34,356 nt of DNA, from positions 1 to 34,356 of the forward strand of contig JAGQYO010000036.1 of assembly GCA_020435995.1 (NCBI GenBank), written 5' to 3'. Every line of letters starts with the position of its first letter. Positions within the stretch are counted from its first letter, which is position 1. The DNA comes from Flavobacteriales bacterium. Lineage in GTDB: Bacteria > Bacteroidota > Bacteroidia > Flavobacteriales_G > Salibacteraceae. Under the pieces are notes generated by a model. It did not search any database, was not told the DNA's origin, and saw nothing but the letters and a program-made list of their open reading frames with translations. Made by a program: the position numbers and the translations under genes. Positions 23,663 to 32,415 of this stretch are shown piece by piece.

Positions 23663-24409
23663 ATGAAAGCAACTATTACACATAGCGGAAAAAGCTACCA
23701 AGTCGATTTAACAAAACCTCTTGATATTTCTATTCCAATGTCATCCCATCCGAAAAACATGAAGGCGTGGTACCTCGATCCACTTTCAATGGAACCAGTA
23801 AAAGGTGATGGCTTTGTAGGTGAAGTAGCCCAAGGTGGTTCGGTAAATTTTAGAAATATCCTATTTAACCCGCATGGTCATGGTACACATACCGAATGCC
23901 TAGGCCATATCACCAAAGAGATTTATTCTGTAAATGAGCATATTAAACAGTTTTTCTATTTAGCTGAAGTCATGACTTTTTCACCAAAACCTATGGATAA
24001 AGATCTGGTGGTTACGCTTGAACAATTTAAAAGCAAAAGAAAGTACCCATCTTCTGAAGCCGTTATTTTTAGAACCATGCCCAATAGCAATGAAAAATTA
24101 CACAGACAATATTCCGATTCAAACCCTCCATACATTGAAGAATCATTAGCTCAACACCTTTGTGAAGCAGGCGTTAAACACCTTCTAATCGACACGCCCA
24201 GTGTGGATCGTGAAGTTGACGGAGGAAAACTACTGGCACATCATGCTTTTTGGAATGTGCCGGCAAACCCTCGCTTTGATTGCTCCATCACTGAGCTGAT
24301 TTATGTTCCTCATGAAATTGAAGATGGTTTGTATTTGCTAAACCTGAGTTTTGCCAGTTTTGAAAATGACGCAAGCCCAAGCAAGCCTTTATTATTTAGG
24401 CTTGCTTGA
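23663..24409 (+). CDS. Cyclase family protein (kynurenine formamidase-like metal hydrolase)
   Basis: 248 residues. This is the cyclase/KynB-like fold, a Zn- or Mn-dependent hydrolase family. The metal motif is H71-G-H73-G-T-H76-T-E78 with H82 downstream (NPHGHGTHTECLGH), where the canonical pattern HxGTHxD has Asp in place of E78. LIDTPSVDRE and HHAFWNVPANP are further family landmarks. No signal peptide. The natural substrate (N-formylkynurenine, another amide or a cyclic ester) is not predictable, and no tryptophan-degradation genes are nearby. A TTG at 23642 would extend the frame by 7 residues, but ATG 23663 is the natural start. Its last 11 codons form one side of a strong hairpin shared with the convergent Fic gene. 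Confidence 0.83.
   Translation: MKATITHSGKSYQVDLTKPLDISIPMSSHPKNMKAWYLDPLSMEPVKGDGFVGEVAQGGSVNFRNILFNPHGHGTHTECLGHITKEIYSVNEHIKQFFYLAEVMTFSPKPMDKDLVVTLEQFKSKRKYPSSEAVIFRTMPNSNEKLHRQYSDSNPPYIEESLAQHLCEAGVKHLLIDTPSVDREVDGGKLLAHHAFWNVPANPRFDCSITELIYVPHEIEDGLYLLNLSFASFENDASPSKPLLFRLA
24378..24408. terminator. Terminator-like hairpin shared by convergent genes, no T tract
   Basis: Perfect 11-bp arms CAAGCAAGCCT (24378-24388) and AGGCTTGCTTG (24398-24408) with a 9-base loop. The hairpin lies within the last codons of the cyclase gene and just beyond the stop of the Fic gene (24412). Neither strand has a run of T after it, so it may act as an mRNA 3'-end stabiliser or a factor-assisted terminator. 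Confidence 0.55.
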
Positions 24410-24411
24410 GA

Positions 24412-25494
24412 TCAGGCCAATTTTAGGTGACTTATCAGCGATTCTTTTACCAACTTACAAATAAGGGTGTAAAATGGAATGGGGTCGTTATTGATTTGCA
24501 CATCTTCAAGGGCCTTATAGTATGCCATTCGAGAGGCATTGTCCCCTTTCAGAATAGCCAAGGTGTATCCATTTCTCAGGAGAATTAAATTCATAATCAA
24601 CCGTGAAGTGCGACCGTTTCCATCAATAAATGGATGAATACTTACAAGCCTTTCGTGCATTTCTGCGGCTAGTAAAACAGGGTGCATTTTATCAACCTGA
24701 GCTGTATAATGAACAAAATAATCCTCCATCATTTTTTGGATTAGAAATGGCTCTGGCGGCACGTGCTGGCTACCACCTATTCGCACTCCTACACTTCTGT
24801 AAACCCCAGCATTGCGCCTGTCAATTCCTTTTAAAACTAAATTGTGCAATTGCTTAAGTCCATATTCATTAATGGGTGTTTTGTTTTTAGCCAAATCTCG
24901 AATAAAATCAATGGCATCGTCGTGGTTAATAGCCTCTAAATGCTCCTGAATAGACTTGCCTGAAATGGTCAAACCTTCCTTAATGACCAAAAATGTTTCT
25001 TGTAGTGTAAGGGTATTTCCTTCAATTCGATTACTCTCAAAAGTGTAATCCATCCCAAATGCTTCATTTAACTTTTCAAATTGAACACCCTTAACTGGCT
25101 TGGCATCTCGCCATTTGGCCTTCAACATATCAATTTCAACTAATTCTTGTTTTATAAAATCAGGAACCTTATCCAAATTAAGTGCCTTCGGACCACTGAG
25201 GTATTCTACCCTTGACTCCATGGCATGTAACACTTCGCTGGCTACATCAGGATAATCATCCAAAACATCATAAACCTTGTCAACCAGCCAGGCTTTGAGA
25301 AGTTGATGATCCGAAAAACCCAACTCATTTGATAATTTACCTAATTGCTCTTTGGTGGGCATACGCTGTCCATTCTCAAATCTACTGAGCAAGCTAGCGT
25401 CTATATCAGTGTGTTTCGACAAAGATTTTAAACTCATATTTCTGCGAGATCTTTCGTCTCTCAATAATTTCGCAAACATGACATTATTTTTCAT
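24412..25494 (-). CDS. Fic-domain AMP-transferase with N-terminal XRE-type HTH
   Basis: About 360 residues from ATG 25494. An XRE-family helix-turn-helix (about 6-55; SLKSLSKHTDIDASLLSRFENGQRMPT) is followed by a Fic_N-like region and the Fic core. The active-site motif is H287-PFIDGNG-R295 (HPFIDGNGR), intact with catalytic His. The inhibitory motif S154-x-x-x-E158-G (SNRIEG) lies N-terminal to the core, as in class II Fic proteins, so the enzyme is self-inhibited and needs no separate antitoxin. It should transfer AMP from ATP to a hydroxyl of a target protein; the target is unknown. ATGs at 25509, 25494 and 25479 are all in frame. 25494 has the A-rich context usual here, while 25479 begins closest to the HTH. 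A palindrome at 25493-25509 overlaps this region. Confidence 0.87.
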   Translation of the reverse strand: MKNNVMFAKLLRDERSRRNMSLKSLSKHTDIDASLLSRFENGQRMPTKEQLGKLSNELGFSDHQLLKAWLVDKVYDVLDDYPDVASEVLHAMESRVEYLSGPKALNLDKVPDFIKQELVEIDMLKAKWRDAKPVKGVQFEKLNEAFGMDYTFESNRIEGNTLTLQETFLVIKEGLTISGKSIQEHLEAINHDDAIDFIRDLAKNKTPINEYGLKQLHNLVLKGIDRRNAGVYRSVGVRIGGSQHVPPEPFLIQKMMEDYFVHYTAQVDKMHPVLLAAEMHERLVSIHPFIDGNGRTSRLIMNLILLRNGYTLAILKGDNASRMAYYKALEDVQINNDPIPFYTLICKLVKESLISHLKLA

Positions 25495-25509
25495 GACAAA
25501 TATTGTCAT
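25477..25509 (-). promoter_or_regulatory. Palindrome plus half-site at the Fic gene start, possible self-operator
   Basis: ATGACAAATATTGTCAT (25493-25509) has perfect 7-base arms around ATA. A further half-site CATGACAT lies at 25477-25484, in direct orientation 15 bases from the left arm. A near -7 box (AATATTTG on the minus strand) sits inside the palindrome, so a bound HTH protein would block transcription. The encoded XRE domain is the obvious candidate ligand. Confidence 0.5.
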
Positions 25510-25599
25510 TTTTTTGTTAACATTCCACACTTAATCAATTCTTTTTTTATCCTTTTACGCTCTTTCTTCTCGGTTCTAAATTGCCAAAAAGTATTTTTT

Positions 25600-27516
25600 A
25601 TGAGAATTTTACTCATTTCATTCGTCATCATTTTCTCGTTTAGCGGTTTTACACAATCAAAAAAAGCAGAAAAGGCAAGAACCCTTGTAAAAGATGGAAT
25701 GATGTCGGAAAGCAGAATGGAATATGAGCAATCCATTAAGCTATTTGCAAAAGCAACCAAAGTGGACCCTACCTACGCTCAAGGATGGTACAGCCTAGGA
25801 ACGGCTTATAACAAAATAGGGCTCAACCGCGAGAAGCAATTCAAGGCCTTTTTGAAAGTCACCCAATTAGATAGCAATTCTCAGTTAGGCTTAAACGCCT
25901 ATTCCTACCTTAGCGCTCTTTATACCCAGTCGGGAATTTTTGACACAGCATATTATTACTTCACCAAATATTTGGAACATGCCAATTTCAAAAGCCAAAA
26001 CCCAGCAGAGGTGTCCGAAAAAAAAGCCAACATGGAATTTGCCTCAAATGCTTATTTACATCCCATAAAAATAGATCCTTGGCCACTGAATGAGAAAATC
26101 AATGACCCAAATGCCCTCCAATATTTTCCCGTACTTTCTGGAGATGGAGAGTTAATGCTTTTTACACGACGTATGAAAGGAAGCCAAAATGAAGATCTTT
26201 ATATTTCTCGGTATTTAGGCGACTGGCACGAACCCAAAAAACTGCCATTATCTATTAACAGCGACGAAGCCGAGGGCACGGCTACCATGAGCGCCGATGG
26301 AAATATGATTGTTTGTAGTTATTGTGGAGATAGCCGCGAAAGCTATGGAAATTGCGACTTGTATTTTTCTATAAAAAAAGGAAGCGACTGGGAACCATTA
26401 AAAAACCTAGGCGCCACAATCAACTCAAAATCCTATGATTCTCAACCGTCTCTCTCAGCCGATGGGCGAACATTATTCTTTACTTCTGATCGAGAAGGAG
26501 GGATCGGCGGACTTGATATTTATTATTCCAAACGCGATGAATCTGATGAGTGGGCCCAACCTGTAAACATGGGCCCGGCAATAAATACAACTAAAAACGA
26601 AGGTTCTCCATTTATTCATTCCAACGGACAGTCTTTTTTCTTTTCATCTCAAGGGCACCTGGGCATGGGTGGCTACGATCTCTATTTGAGTGAGTTTGAA
26701 AAAGGTGCTTGGCAAGAAGCAAGAAATTTAGGTTATCCCATCAACGACCAAAACAACCAGCTTTCATTATTTGTAACGGGCGACGGGAAACGCGGTTTCT
26801 TCAGTAAGGAAGAATTTACCGATCAAAGTATAATGGCCAATCAATCACGTATTTTTTCATTTAATGTACCCGTGGAACTCAAGCTAGGGCACCGAAGTAA
26901 CTATGTAAAAGGCAAAGTGTTCGATAACCTTAAAAAACGACCTATTGGTGCCTCATTGAAACTCGTAAACCTCGAAACAGGAGAAACCATAGGATTTGTT
27001 TATGCCAACTCCCAACGAGGTGATTACCTGATGATGCTTCCAGAAGGAGCAGAATATGCCTTTTATGCAGAAACGCCCGGTTACTTATTCAAAAGCATCG
27101 CCTTTGACTACAGCGAAAAGAAGAATTTTGACCCAATTGAGCTAGATATTTACTTAGATCCAATCATTAAAGGTGTGACAGTGCAGTTGAGTAATATTTA
27201 TTTTGAAACGGGAAAAGCCACCCTGATGTCAAAATCGAAAATTGAGCTAGACAAACTATATAAACTCATGAAGCAAAACCCCAGTCTCAAAATAGAACTA
27301 GGTGGTCATACTGATAATACTGGAGGAGATAAAATCAACTTGGAGTTATCACAAAAAAGAGTTGATGCTGTGAAAACGCATCTTGTTAATAAAGGAATTC
27401 CAGCAGATAGAATGGTTGGAAAAGGATATGGAGCGAACAAGCCCATTGGATCAAACGACACACCAGAAGGACGAAAAGAAAACCGAAGAGTGGAGTTTAC
27501 GGTGCTCGAAAATTAA
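25600..27516 (+). CDS. PorE-like outer-membrane protein: TPR, PD40 propeller, carboxypeptidase-regulatory and OmpA domains
   Basis: 638 residues. A signal peptide (about 1-19, ending GFTQS, with no lipobox Cys) is followed by TPR repeats (about 25-140; YAQGWYSLGTAYNKIGLNREK), five or so PD40/WD40-like blades (about 165-410; repeats of LSADGRTLFFTSDREGGIGGLDIYYS and similar), a carboxypeptidase-regulatory-like beta domain (about 430-510; VKGKVFDNLKKRPIGASLKL) and an OmpA C-terminal domain (about 520-638). In the OmpA domain D572 (GHTDN) and R587 (LSQKR) have the spacing of the diaminopimelate-binding pair, so it should anchor to peptidoglycan. This architecture matches PorE and related Bacteroidota proteins that tie the T9SS or other outer-membrane assemblies to the wall. 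Which assembly is not shown. It diverges from the Fic gene and ends at a bidirectional terminator. Confidence 0.86.
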   Translation: MRILLISFVIIFSFSGFTQSKKAEKARTLVKDGMMSESRMEYEQSIKLFAKATKVDPTYAQGWYSLGTAYNKIGLNREKQFKAFLKVTQLDSNSQLGLNAYSYLSALYTQSGIFDTAYYYFTKYLEHANFKSQNPAEVSEKKANMEFASNAYLHPIKIDPWPLNEKINDPNALQYFPVLSGDGELMLFTRRMKGSQNEDLYISRYLGDWHEPKKLPLSINSDEAEGTATMSADGNMIVCSYCGDSRESYGNCDLYFSIKKGSDWEPLKNLGATINSKSYDSQPSLSADGRTLFFTSDREGGIGGLDIYYSKRDESDEWAQPVNMGPAINTTKNEGSPFIHSNGQSFFFSSQGHLGMGGYDLYLSEFEKGAWQEARNLGYPINDQNNQLSLFVTGDGKRGFFSKEEFTDQSIMANQSRIFSFNVPVELKLGHRSNYVKGKVFDNLKKRPIGASLKLVNLETGETIGFVYANSQRGDYLMMLPEGAEYAFYAETPGYLFKSIAFDYSEKKNFDPIELDIYLDPIIKGVTVQLSNIYFETGKATLMSKSKIELDKLYKLMKQNPSLKIELGGHTDNTGGDKINLELSQKRVDAVKTHLVNKGIPADRMVGKGYGANKPIGSNDTPEGRKENRRVEFTVLEN

Positions 27517-27545
27517 AAAACCCGACTTTTTCAAATCGGGTTTTT
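27516..27545. terminator. Bidirectional intrinsic terminator
   Basis: AAAAACCCGA (27516-27525) and TCGGGTTTTT (27536-27545) are perfect 10-bp arms around a 10-base spacer. The hairpin lies between the convergent PorE-like gene and odhB. The A and T tracts allow action on both strands. Confidence 0.85.
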
Positions 27546-27564
27546 CCAGTTGTTTTCTTTTTTC

Positions 27565-28794
27565 TTACAATCCCAACAAAACTTCTTCTGGAGCTTTGGC
27601 TCCAAACATAAGCTTCAAAGGGTTTTCAATCATTTCCTTCACTTTCACCAAGAAAGAAACTGATTCTTTTCCATCAATAATTCTGTGATCATAAGAAAGC
27701 GCTAAGTACATCATTGGCCTAATTACCACCTGACCATTTATGGCCATTGGTCGCTCAACGATGTTGTGCATTCCCAAAATCGCCGATTGTGGAGGATTAA
27801 TAATAGGCGTACTCATCATTGAACCAAAAACACCGCCATTGGTAATTGTGAAAGTACCGCCTGTCATTTCATCAATCGATATTTTTCCATCTCTTGCTTT
27901 TACAGCCAATCGTTTTATTTCTGCTTCTATTTCGGCAAGGCTCATTTGCTCCGCATTGCGGACTACCGGAACCATTAAACCTTTTGGAGAGCTAACGGCA
28001 ATCCCTATATCGGCGTAATTATGGGTTACGATATCTTGGCCGTCAATCATACCATTAATAGTAGGAAACAACCCTAAAGCCTCTGTGCAAGCCTTCGTAA
28101 AAAACGACATAAAACCCAAATTCACATTGTGTTTTTCACGGAAAGCGTCTTTGTATTTATTTCTCAAGTCCATTACCGCACTCATATCCACTTCATTAAA
28201 AGTAGTGAGCATAGCGGTTTCTTGTTTTACAGCCACTAAGCGCTCAGCAACCTTCCTTCGCAGCGAAGACATTTTTTGCTGGCTTCGATCTCTGGTACCT
28301 CCCCAACCTTGCATAGCATGATTTGCATCGATTCCTCCCGAAATGTAGGCCTCTACATCAGATTTGGTAATTCGACCATTGGCACCACTTCCCTTCAACT
28401 TAGAAAAATCGATTTCATTTTTCTTCATAACCTCTTTAGCCAAAGGAGTTGCATTAGCCATAGTCGCAACCTCAACTTTCACATCCGCACTTTTAGGAGC
28501 TTCCGCTTTTGCCGCAACAGGCTTCTCAACTTTAGGAGCGGCTTTCGGTTCACCTTTCACACTTGTATCAATAGAGCAAACGACACTACCAACTTCAATC
28601 GCTTCACCTTCAGGAGCTAACAATTTAATTGCGCCAGCAAATTCGGCATTCAATTCTAAAGTCGCTTTGTCAGAGTCGATTTCGGCAATAACCTGGTCTA
28701 CTTCCACATAATCGCCATCTTGAACTAACCAAGAAGCAATTTCAACTTCGGTAATTGACTCCCCTGGGCTAGGAATTTTCATCTCTTTTACCAT
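27565..28794 (-). CDS. odhB: 2-oxoglutarate dehydrogenase E2, dihydrolipoyl succinyltransferase
   Basis: 409 residues. The lipoyl domain (about 1-77) has the lipoylated K43 in [11 protein letters not shown]. An Ala/Pro/Lys-rich linker leads to the E3/E1-binding domain (about 110-150; [32 protein letters not shown]) and the catalytic acyltransferase domain (about 180-409), with H370 and D374 in [13 protein letters not shown]. It transfers the succinyl group to CoA in the TCA cycle as the core of the cytosolic complex. It starts 23 bases after the sucA stop on the same strand, so the two form an operon. The E3 subunit (lpd) is not in the window. Confidence 0.95.
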   Translation of the reverse strand: MVKEMKIPSPGESITEVEIASWLVQDGDYVEVDQVIAEIDSDKATLELNAEFAGAIKLLAPEGEAIEVGSVVCSIDTSVKGEPKAAPKVEKPVAAKAEAPKSADVKVEVATMANATPLAKEVMKKNEIDFSKLKGSGANGRITKSDVEAYISGGIDANHAMQGWGGTRDRSQQKMSSLRRKVAERLVAVKQETAMLTTFNEVDMSAVMDLRNKYKDAFREKHNVNLGFMSFFTKACTEALGLFPTINGMIDGQDIVTHNYADIGIAVSSPKGLMVPVVRNAEQMSLAEIEAEIKRLAVKARDGKISIDEMTGGTFTITNGGVFGSMMSTPIINPPQSAILGMHNIVERPMAINGQVVIRPMMYLALSYDHRIIDGKESVSFLVKVKEMIENPLKLMFGAKAPEEVLLGL

Positions 28795-28817
28795 TCTAAT
28801 AACTTTTTCTTTACCGA

Positions 28818-31529
28818 TTAATCCGCAAATGCGGTGTCCATTACTTTAGCAATTCGCGTCGCATGACGCACTCTAGAGCCCGTGGCGGGAGCAGCAGAAC
28901 TGAACTGACTTATTCTTTTGAGTCCACCCTTTGGGAATCTTCTCAATACAAATGACCACGCGCCCATATTTTCAGGCTCCTCTTGAATCCAAAACCTTTT
29001 ATCAGCATTCGGGTAACGGTTAATCACCTCTTCGAGCTGCTCATAAGGCACAGGATATAATTGTTCCATTCTTATAAATGCCAAATTAGTTGCGCCTCTT
29101 TTTTCTCGCTCTTCTAATAAATCATAATAGATCTTACCTGTGCAAAACATAAGTTTTTCAACTTTTAATGGATCTACAAATGGGTCATCTATCACTTCTT
29201 TGAATCCACCTGAAGTGAAATCAGCAATTGTCGACACACATTTCGGATGACGCAATAAACTCTTTGGTGTAAATACAATGAGAGGCTTTCGAAATGGTCG
29301 GTGAAGTTGCCTTCTTAGCAAATGAAAGAAATTAGCGGGTGTGGTAACATTTGCAAGTTGATAGTTATTTTCTGCAGCCGATTCTAAAAACCGCTCCATA
29401 CGCGCCGAAGAATGTTCTGCACCTTGCCCTTCATAACCATGCGGTAATAACATAACCAAGCCATTCATTACCTTCCACTTATCTTCGCCCGCGGCCAAAA
29501 ACTGGTCGATAATAATTTGGGCTCCATTGAAAAAATCACCAAATTGAGCCTCCCAAATCGGTAGCGTATTGGGCATTGCCATTCCATAGCCATACTCAAA
29601 GCCAAGCACCCCATATTCTGATAACAGGCTATTGTAAATACTAAACTTAGCGCCCTTATTTGCAACTGTTGCCAAGGAAATAAATTTCTCTTCGCTATCT
29701 TCAACTTTTACAACCGCATGCCGATGCGAAAAGGTACCCCGCTCGACATCCTGCCCAGAAATACGCACCGAAAACCCTTCATCCAACAACGTTGCATAGG
29801 CCATCATTTCACCAATTGCCCAGTCCAATGTATGGCCTTCTTCAATCATTTTTTGTCGATCAGCCATTAGCCTTTCAACTTTATTAAAAAATGATTTGTC
29901 TTTAGGTAAAGTTGATATCTTGGTACCTAATTCTATGAATTTTTTCTTGCTTACAGATGTTTTAGGAGACTCTTTAAAGTCTTGCAATGTTCCGGGCCTT
30001 ATACCTTCCCAGGTTTTTTCCAAAAAGCTCGTAATTACGGCTAGGTCATTATGACGTGACTTACTCAAGTCATCTTCAAGCATAATTTTAAAGTCTTCCT
30101 CAGCCTTCTTTTGTGAAGCCTTATCTAGAATCCCATCTGTAATTAGTTTTTCTAAATAGATATCCCTCACGTTGGGGTGCTTTGCAATTGCCTTGTAAAG
30201 CAACGGCTGCGTAAACCGAGGTTCATCTCCCTCATTATGGCCATATTTTCTATAGCACAACAAGTCGATGAATACATCTTTATGATAACGTTGACGGTAA
30301 TCAAGGGCCAATTTGATGGTGTGAACTACAGCCTCCACATCGTCGCCATTCACGTGAAAAACAGGAGACAAAGTCACCTTTCCAATGTCAGTGCAATATG
30401 TACTTGTGCGCGCATCGATGTAGTTGGTAGTAAACCCAATTTGATTATTGATAACAATGTGCACAGTTCCACCAGTACGATAGCCATCAAGCCCTGCCAT
30501 TTGCACCAGTTCGTACACAATGCCTTGCCCCGCAATGGAGGCATCGCCATGAATTAAAATGGGACAGATACTGCCTTCATCATTCAAATAATCATCAATC
30601 TTGGCCCTCACAATTCCTTGAACAACAGGATCTACGGCCTCAAGGTGAGAAGGATTAGGAGCCAAAGTCATTTGAACATCCTTGCCTCGATCGGTTATTA
30701 TATTACAAGAATAACCCAAGTGATATTTCACATCACCATCAAAGAGATTATCCTCATATTCTTTGCCTTCGAATTCGGTAAAGATGTCCTCGTATGATTT
30801 ATTAAAAATGTTAGCCAACACATTCAACCTTCCTCTGTGGGCCATTCCAAAAATGAATTCTTTCAAGCCTAATTCAGCACCGTGTTCCACAAGGGCATTG
30901 AGAGCAGGAATTAAAGCCTCACCCCCTTCAAGTGAAAACCTTTTTTGGCCTACAAATTTTTTGTGTAAAAAAGATTCAAATCCAACTGCTTGGTTCAGCT
31001 TTTTAAGAATTTCTAGTTTTTCTTCTTTTGAAAAATCCGGTGTATTTCTATTGGGTTCAAGTTTAGATTTGAGCCACGCCACTACGGTTGGTTTTCTGAT
31101 ATAGACGTATTCTACACCTATTGAAGCGCAGTATGTTTGTTCCAAGTGCGCAACAATATCTTTGAGCTTGGCTGGCCCAATGCCAATTTCAGACCCAGCT
31201 TCAAATACGGTATCTAAATCAGATTCTCCAAGTCCAAAATTTGATAGGGCGAGGGTTGGAGCATATTTTCTTCTGGCCCTTACTGGGTTTGTGTCAGTAA
31301 ACAAATGTCCTCTGGCGCGGTAGTCATCTATTAACTTAATAACAGCAAATTCCTTTTGAACATTGTCAGGAACTCTGTCCTTTTTTTCAAAGTTTGCATT
31401 CGAAAACTCAAATCCTTCAAAAAACTTTTTCCAACCAAAATCGATTGATTCTGGATCTTTTTGGTATTGTTCATAAAGGTGTTCAATGGCACTTACGTCG
31501 CCATTGCTTAGGTAAGAAAACTTGTCCAT
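28818..31529 (-). CDS. sucA: 2-oxoglutarate dehydrogenase E1, thiamine-dependent decarboxylase
   Basis: 903 residues, normal length. The N-terminal E2-binding peptide ([21 protein letters not shown]) is typical of OGDH E1. Catalytic-domain landmarks are [14 protein letters not shown], the thiamine-diphosphate/Mg motif from [14 protein letters not shown] to [10 protein letters not shown] (about 327-368), [24 protein letters not shown], the transketolase-like pyrimidine domain [10 protein letters not shown], and the C-terminal [23 protein letters not shown]. It decarboxylates 2-oxoglutarate and loads the succinyl group on odhB lipoate. It is the first gene of the sucA-odhB operon and has a good -7 box upstream. 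Confidence 0.96.
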   Translation of the reverse strand: MDKFSYLSNGDVSAIEHLYEQYQKDPESIDFGWKKFFEGFEFSNANFEKKDRVPDNVQKEFAVIKLIDDYRARGHLFTDTNPVRARRKYAPTLALSNFGLGESDLDTVFEAGSEIGIGPAKLKDIVAHLEQTYCASIGVEYVYIRKPTVVAWLKSKLEPNRNTPDFSKEEKLEILKKLNQAVGFESFLHKKFVGQKRFSLEGGEALIPALNALVEHGAELGLKEFIFGMAHRGRLNVLANIFNKSYEDIFTEFEGKEYEDNLFDGDVKYHLGYSCNIITDRGKDVQMTLAPNPSHLEAVDPVVQGIVRAKIDDYLNDEGSICPILIHGDASIAGQGIVYELVQMAGLDGYRTGGTVHIVINNQIGFTTNYIDARTSTYCTDIGKVTLSPVFHVNGDDVEAVVHTIKLALDYRQRYHKDVFIDLLCYRKYGHNEGDEPRFTQPLLYKAIAKHPNVRDIYLEKLITDGILDKASQKKAEEDFKIMLEDDLSKSRHNDLAVITSFLEKTWEGIRPGTLQDFKESPKTSVSKKKFIELGTKISTLPKDKSFFNKVERLMADRQKMIEEGHTLDWAIGEMMAYATLLDEGFSVRISGQDVERGTFSHRHAVVKVEDSEEKFISLATVANKGAKFSIYNSLLSEYGVLGFEYGYGMAMPNTLPIWEAQFGDFFNGAQIIIDQFLAAGEDKWKVMNGLVMLLPHGYEGQGAEHSSARMERFLESAAENNYQLANVTTPANFFHLLRRQLHRPFRKPLIVFTPKSLLRHPKCVSTIADFTSGGFKEVIDDPFVDPLKVEKLMFCTGKIYYDLLEEREKRGATNLAFIRMEQLYPVPYEQLEEVINRYPNADKRFWIQEEPENMGAWSFVLRRFPKGGLKRISQFSSAAPATGSRVRHATRIAKVMDTAFAD

Positions 31530-31552
31530 TAAAGCCTTTAAATTTTTAAAAG

Positions 31553-31560
31553 CAAATCTA
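31553..31560 (-). promoter_or_regulatory. Bacteroidota -7 promoter box TAGATTTG
   Basis: An exact TAnnTTTG match on the minus strand, 24 bases before the sucA ATG. A TTG lies 14 bases further upstream (31577-31575), slightly closer than the usual -33 spacing. Confidence 0.5.
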
Positions 31561-31646
31561 TGGTATTCTTATCCCAATTCCCATTTAAAGCTCTCGAAGA
31601 TGTCCTAAAAATCCACAATTCATAACGCGTCTTCTGCTTATATTTC

Positions 31647-31654
31647 CATCTTTG
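31647..31654 (+). promoter_or_regulatory. Near-consensus -7 box CATCTTTG
   Basis: One mismatch from TAnnTTTG, 9 bases before the ATG at 31663. If used, the leader would be only a few bases long. It is divergent from the sucA promoter within a 133-base spacer. Confidence 0.3.
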
Positions 31655-31662
31655 CTCAACGT

Positions 31663-32415
31663 ATGTCAAAGATTTCAGCCGTAGTAATTACGCTTAATGA
31701 GGAACGCAACATAAAACGTTGTATACAATCGCTCGACGGAGTTGCCGACGAGGTTATTGTTGTAGACTCTCATTCCACTGATCAAACCGTTGACATAGCA
31801 GAGTCGTGCGGAGCTACAGTGTATCAAATAGATTGGGCGGGATACAGCCTCACCAAGAATTTTGGTCATTCGAAGGCTAATTACGAGTATATTCTATCCA
31901 TAGATGCAGATGAAGCTCTCTCAGAAGAATTAAAATCGGCTATTTTAAAGGTGAAAAAAGAAAGTTTGCATGGCACCTACTCGTTTAATCGACTAACCAA
32001 CTACTGTGGTAAATGGATTAAACACGGTGGATGGTACCCCGACGAAAAACTTAGGTTATTTCCGACCAAATCCTCTATATGGGAAGGTGATATACATGAA
32101 AAGCTTGTATTTCATCCATCTCAAAAAAACACAAAACTTAAGGGAGACCTATTACATTACAGCTACTATACCTTCGAAGAACATCAGACGCGTGCAGATA
32201 AATATTCTTCTTTAACGGCAATTAAAATGCACCAAAACGGAAAAACCGCGAGCGTTTTTAAGCCGTTTATCAGCGCGTTTTCTAGATTTTTCGGTATGTA
32301 TATTATTGAAGGGGGCATTCTAGATGGAAAAATGGGATTGATTATCGCCTATATTTCTGCAAAATCAAACTTCTTCAAATACCAAGAACTAAAACGGCTA
32401 AACAGTTCTAAATGA
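31663..32415 (+). CDS. Family 2 glycosyltransferase, WaaE/KdtX-like
   Basis: 250 residues. GT-A fold, with N-terminal SAVVITLNEERNIKRCIQSL, the nucleotide-binding Asp in VIVVDSHSTDQT (D35) and the metal-binding DAD motif (D81-A-D83-E) in LSIDADEAL. GGWYPDEKLRLF and WEGDIHEKL are landmarks of the WaaE/KdtX-type LPS-core glycosyltransferases common in Bacteroidota. It is a cytosolic or membrane-associated enzyme adding a sugar to a lipid-linked or core acceptor; donor and acceptor are unknown. A weakly hydrophobic C-terminal segment (about 205-235) may bind the membrane. Its stop overlaps the ATG of the GT9 gene (ATGA at 32412-32415), so the two are coupled and probably work on the same glycan. 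Confidence 0.88.
   Translation: MSKISAVVITLNEERNIKRCIQSLDGVADEVIVVDSHSTDQTVDIAESCGATVYQIDWAGYSLTKNFGHSKANYEYILSIDADEALSEELKSAILKVKKESLHGTYSFNRLTNYCGKWIKHGGWYPDEKLRLFPTKSSIWEGDIHEKLVFHPSQKNTKLKGDLLHYSYYTFEEHQTRADKYSSLTAIKMHQNGKTASVFKPFISAFSRFFGMYIIEGGILDGKMGLIIAYISAKSNFFKYQELKRLNSSK

Noticed and set aside
24412-25494. Classical toxin-antitoxin module
   Set aside because: No separate antitoxin gene lies beside the Fic gene. The inhibitory motif is in the same protein.
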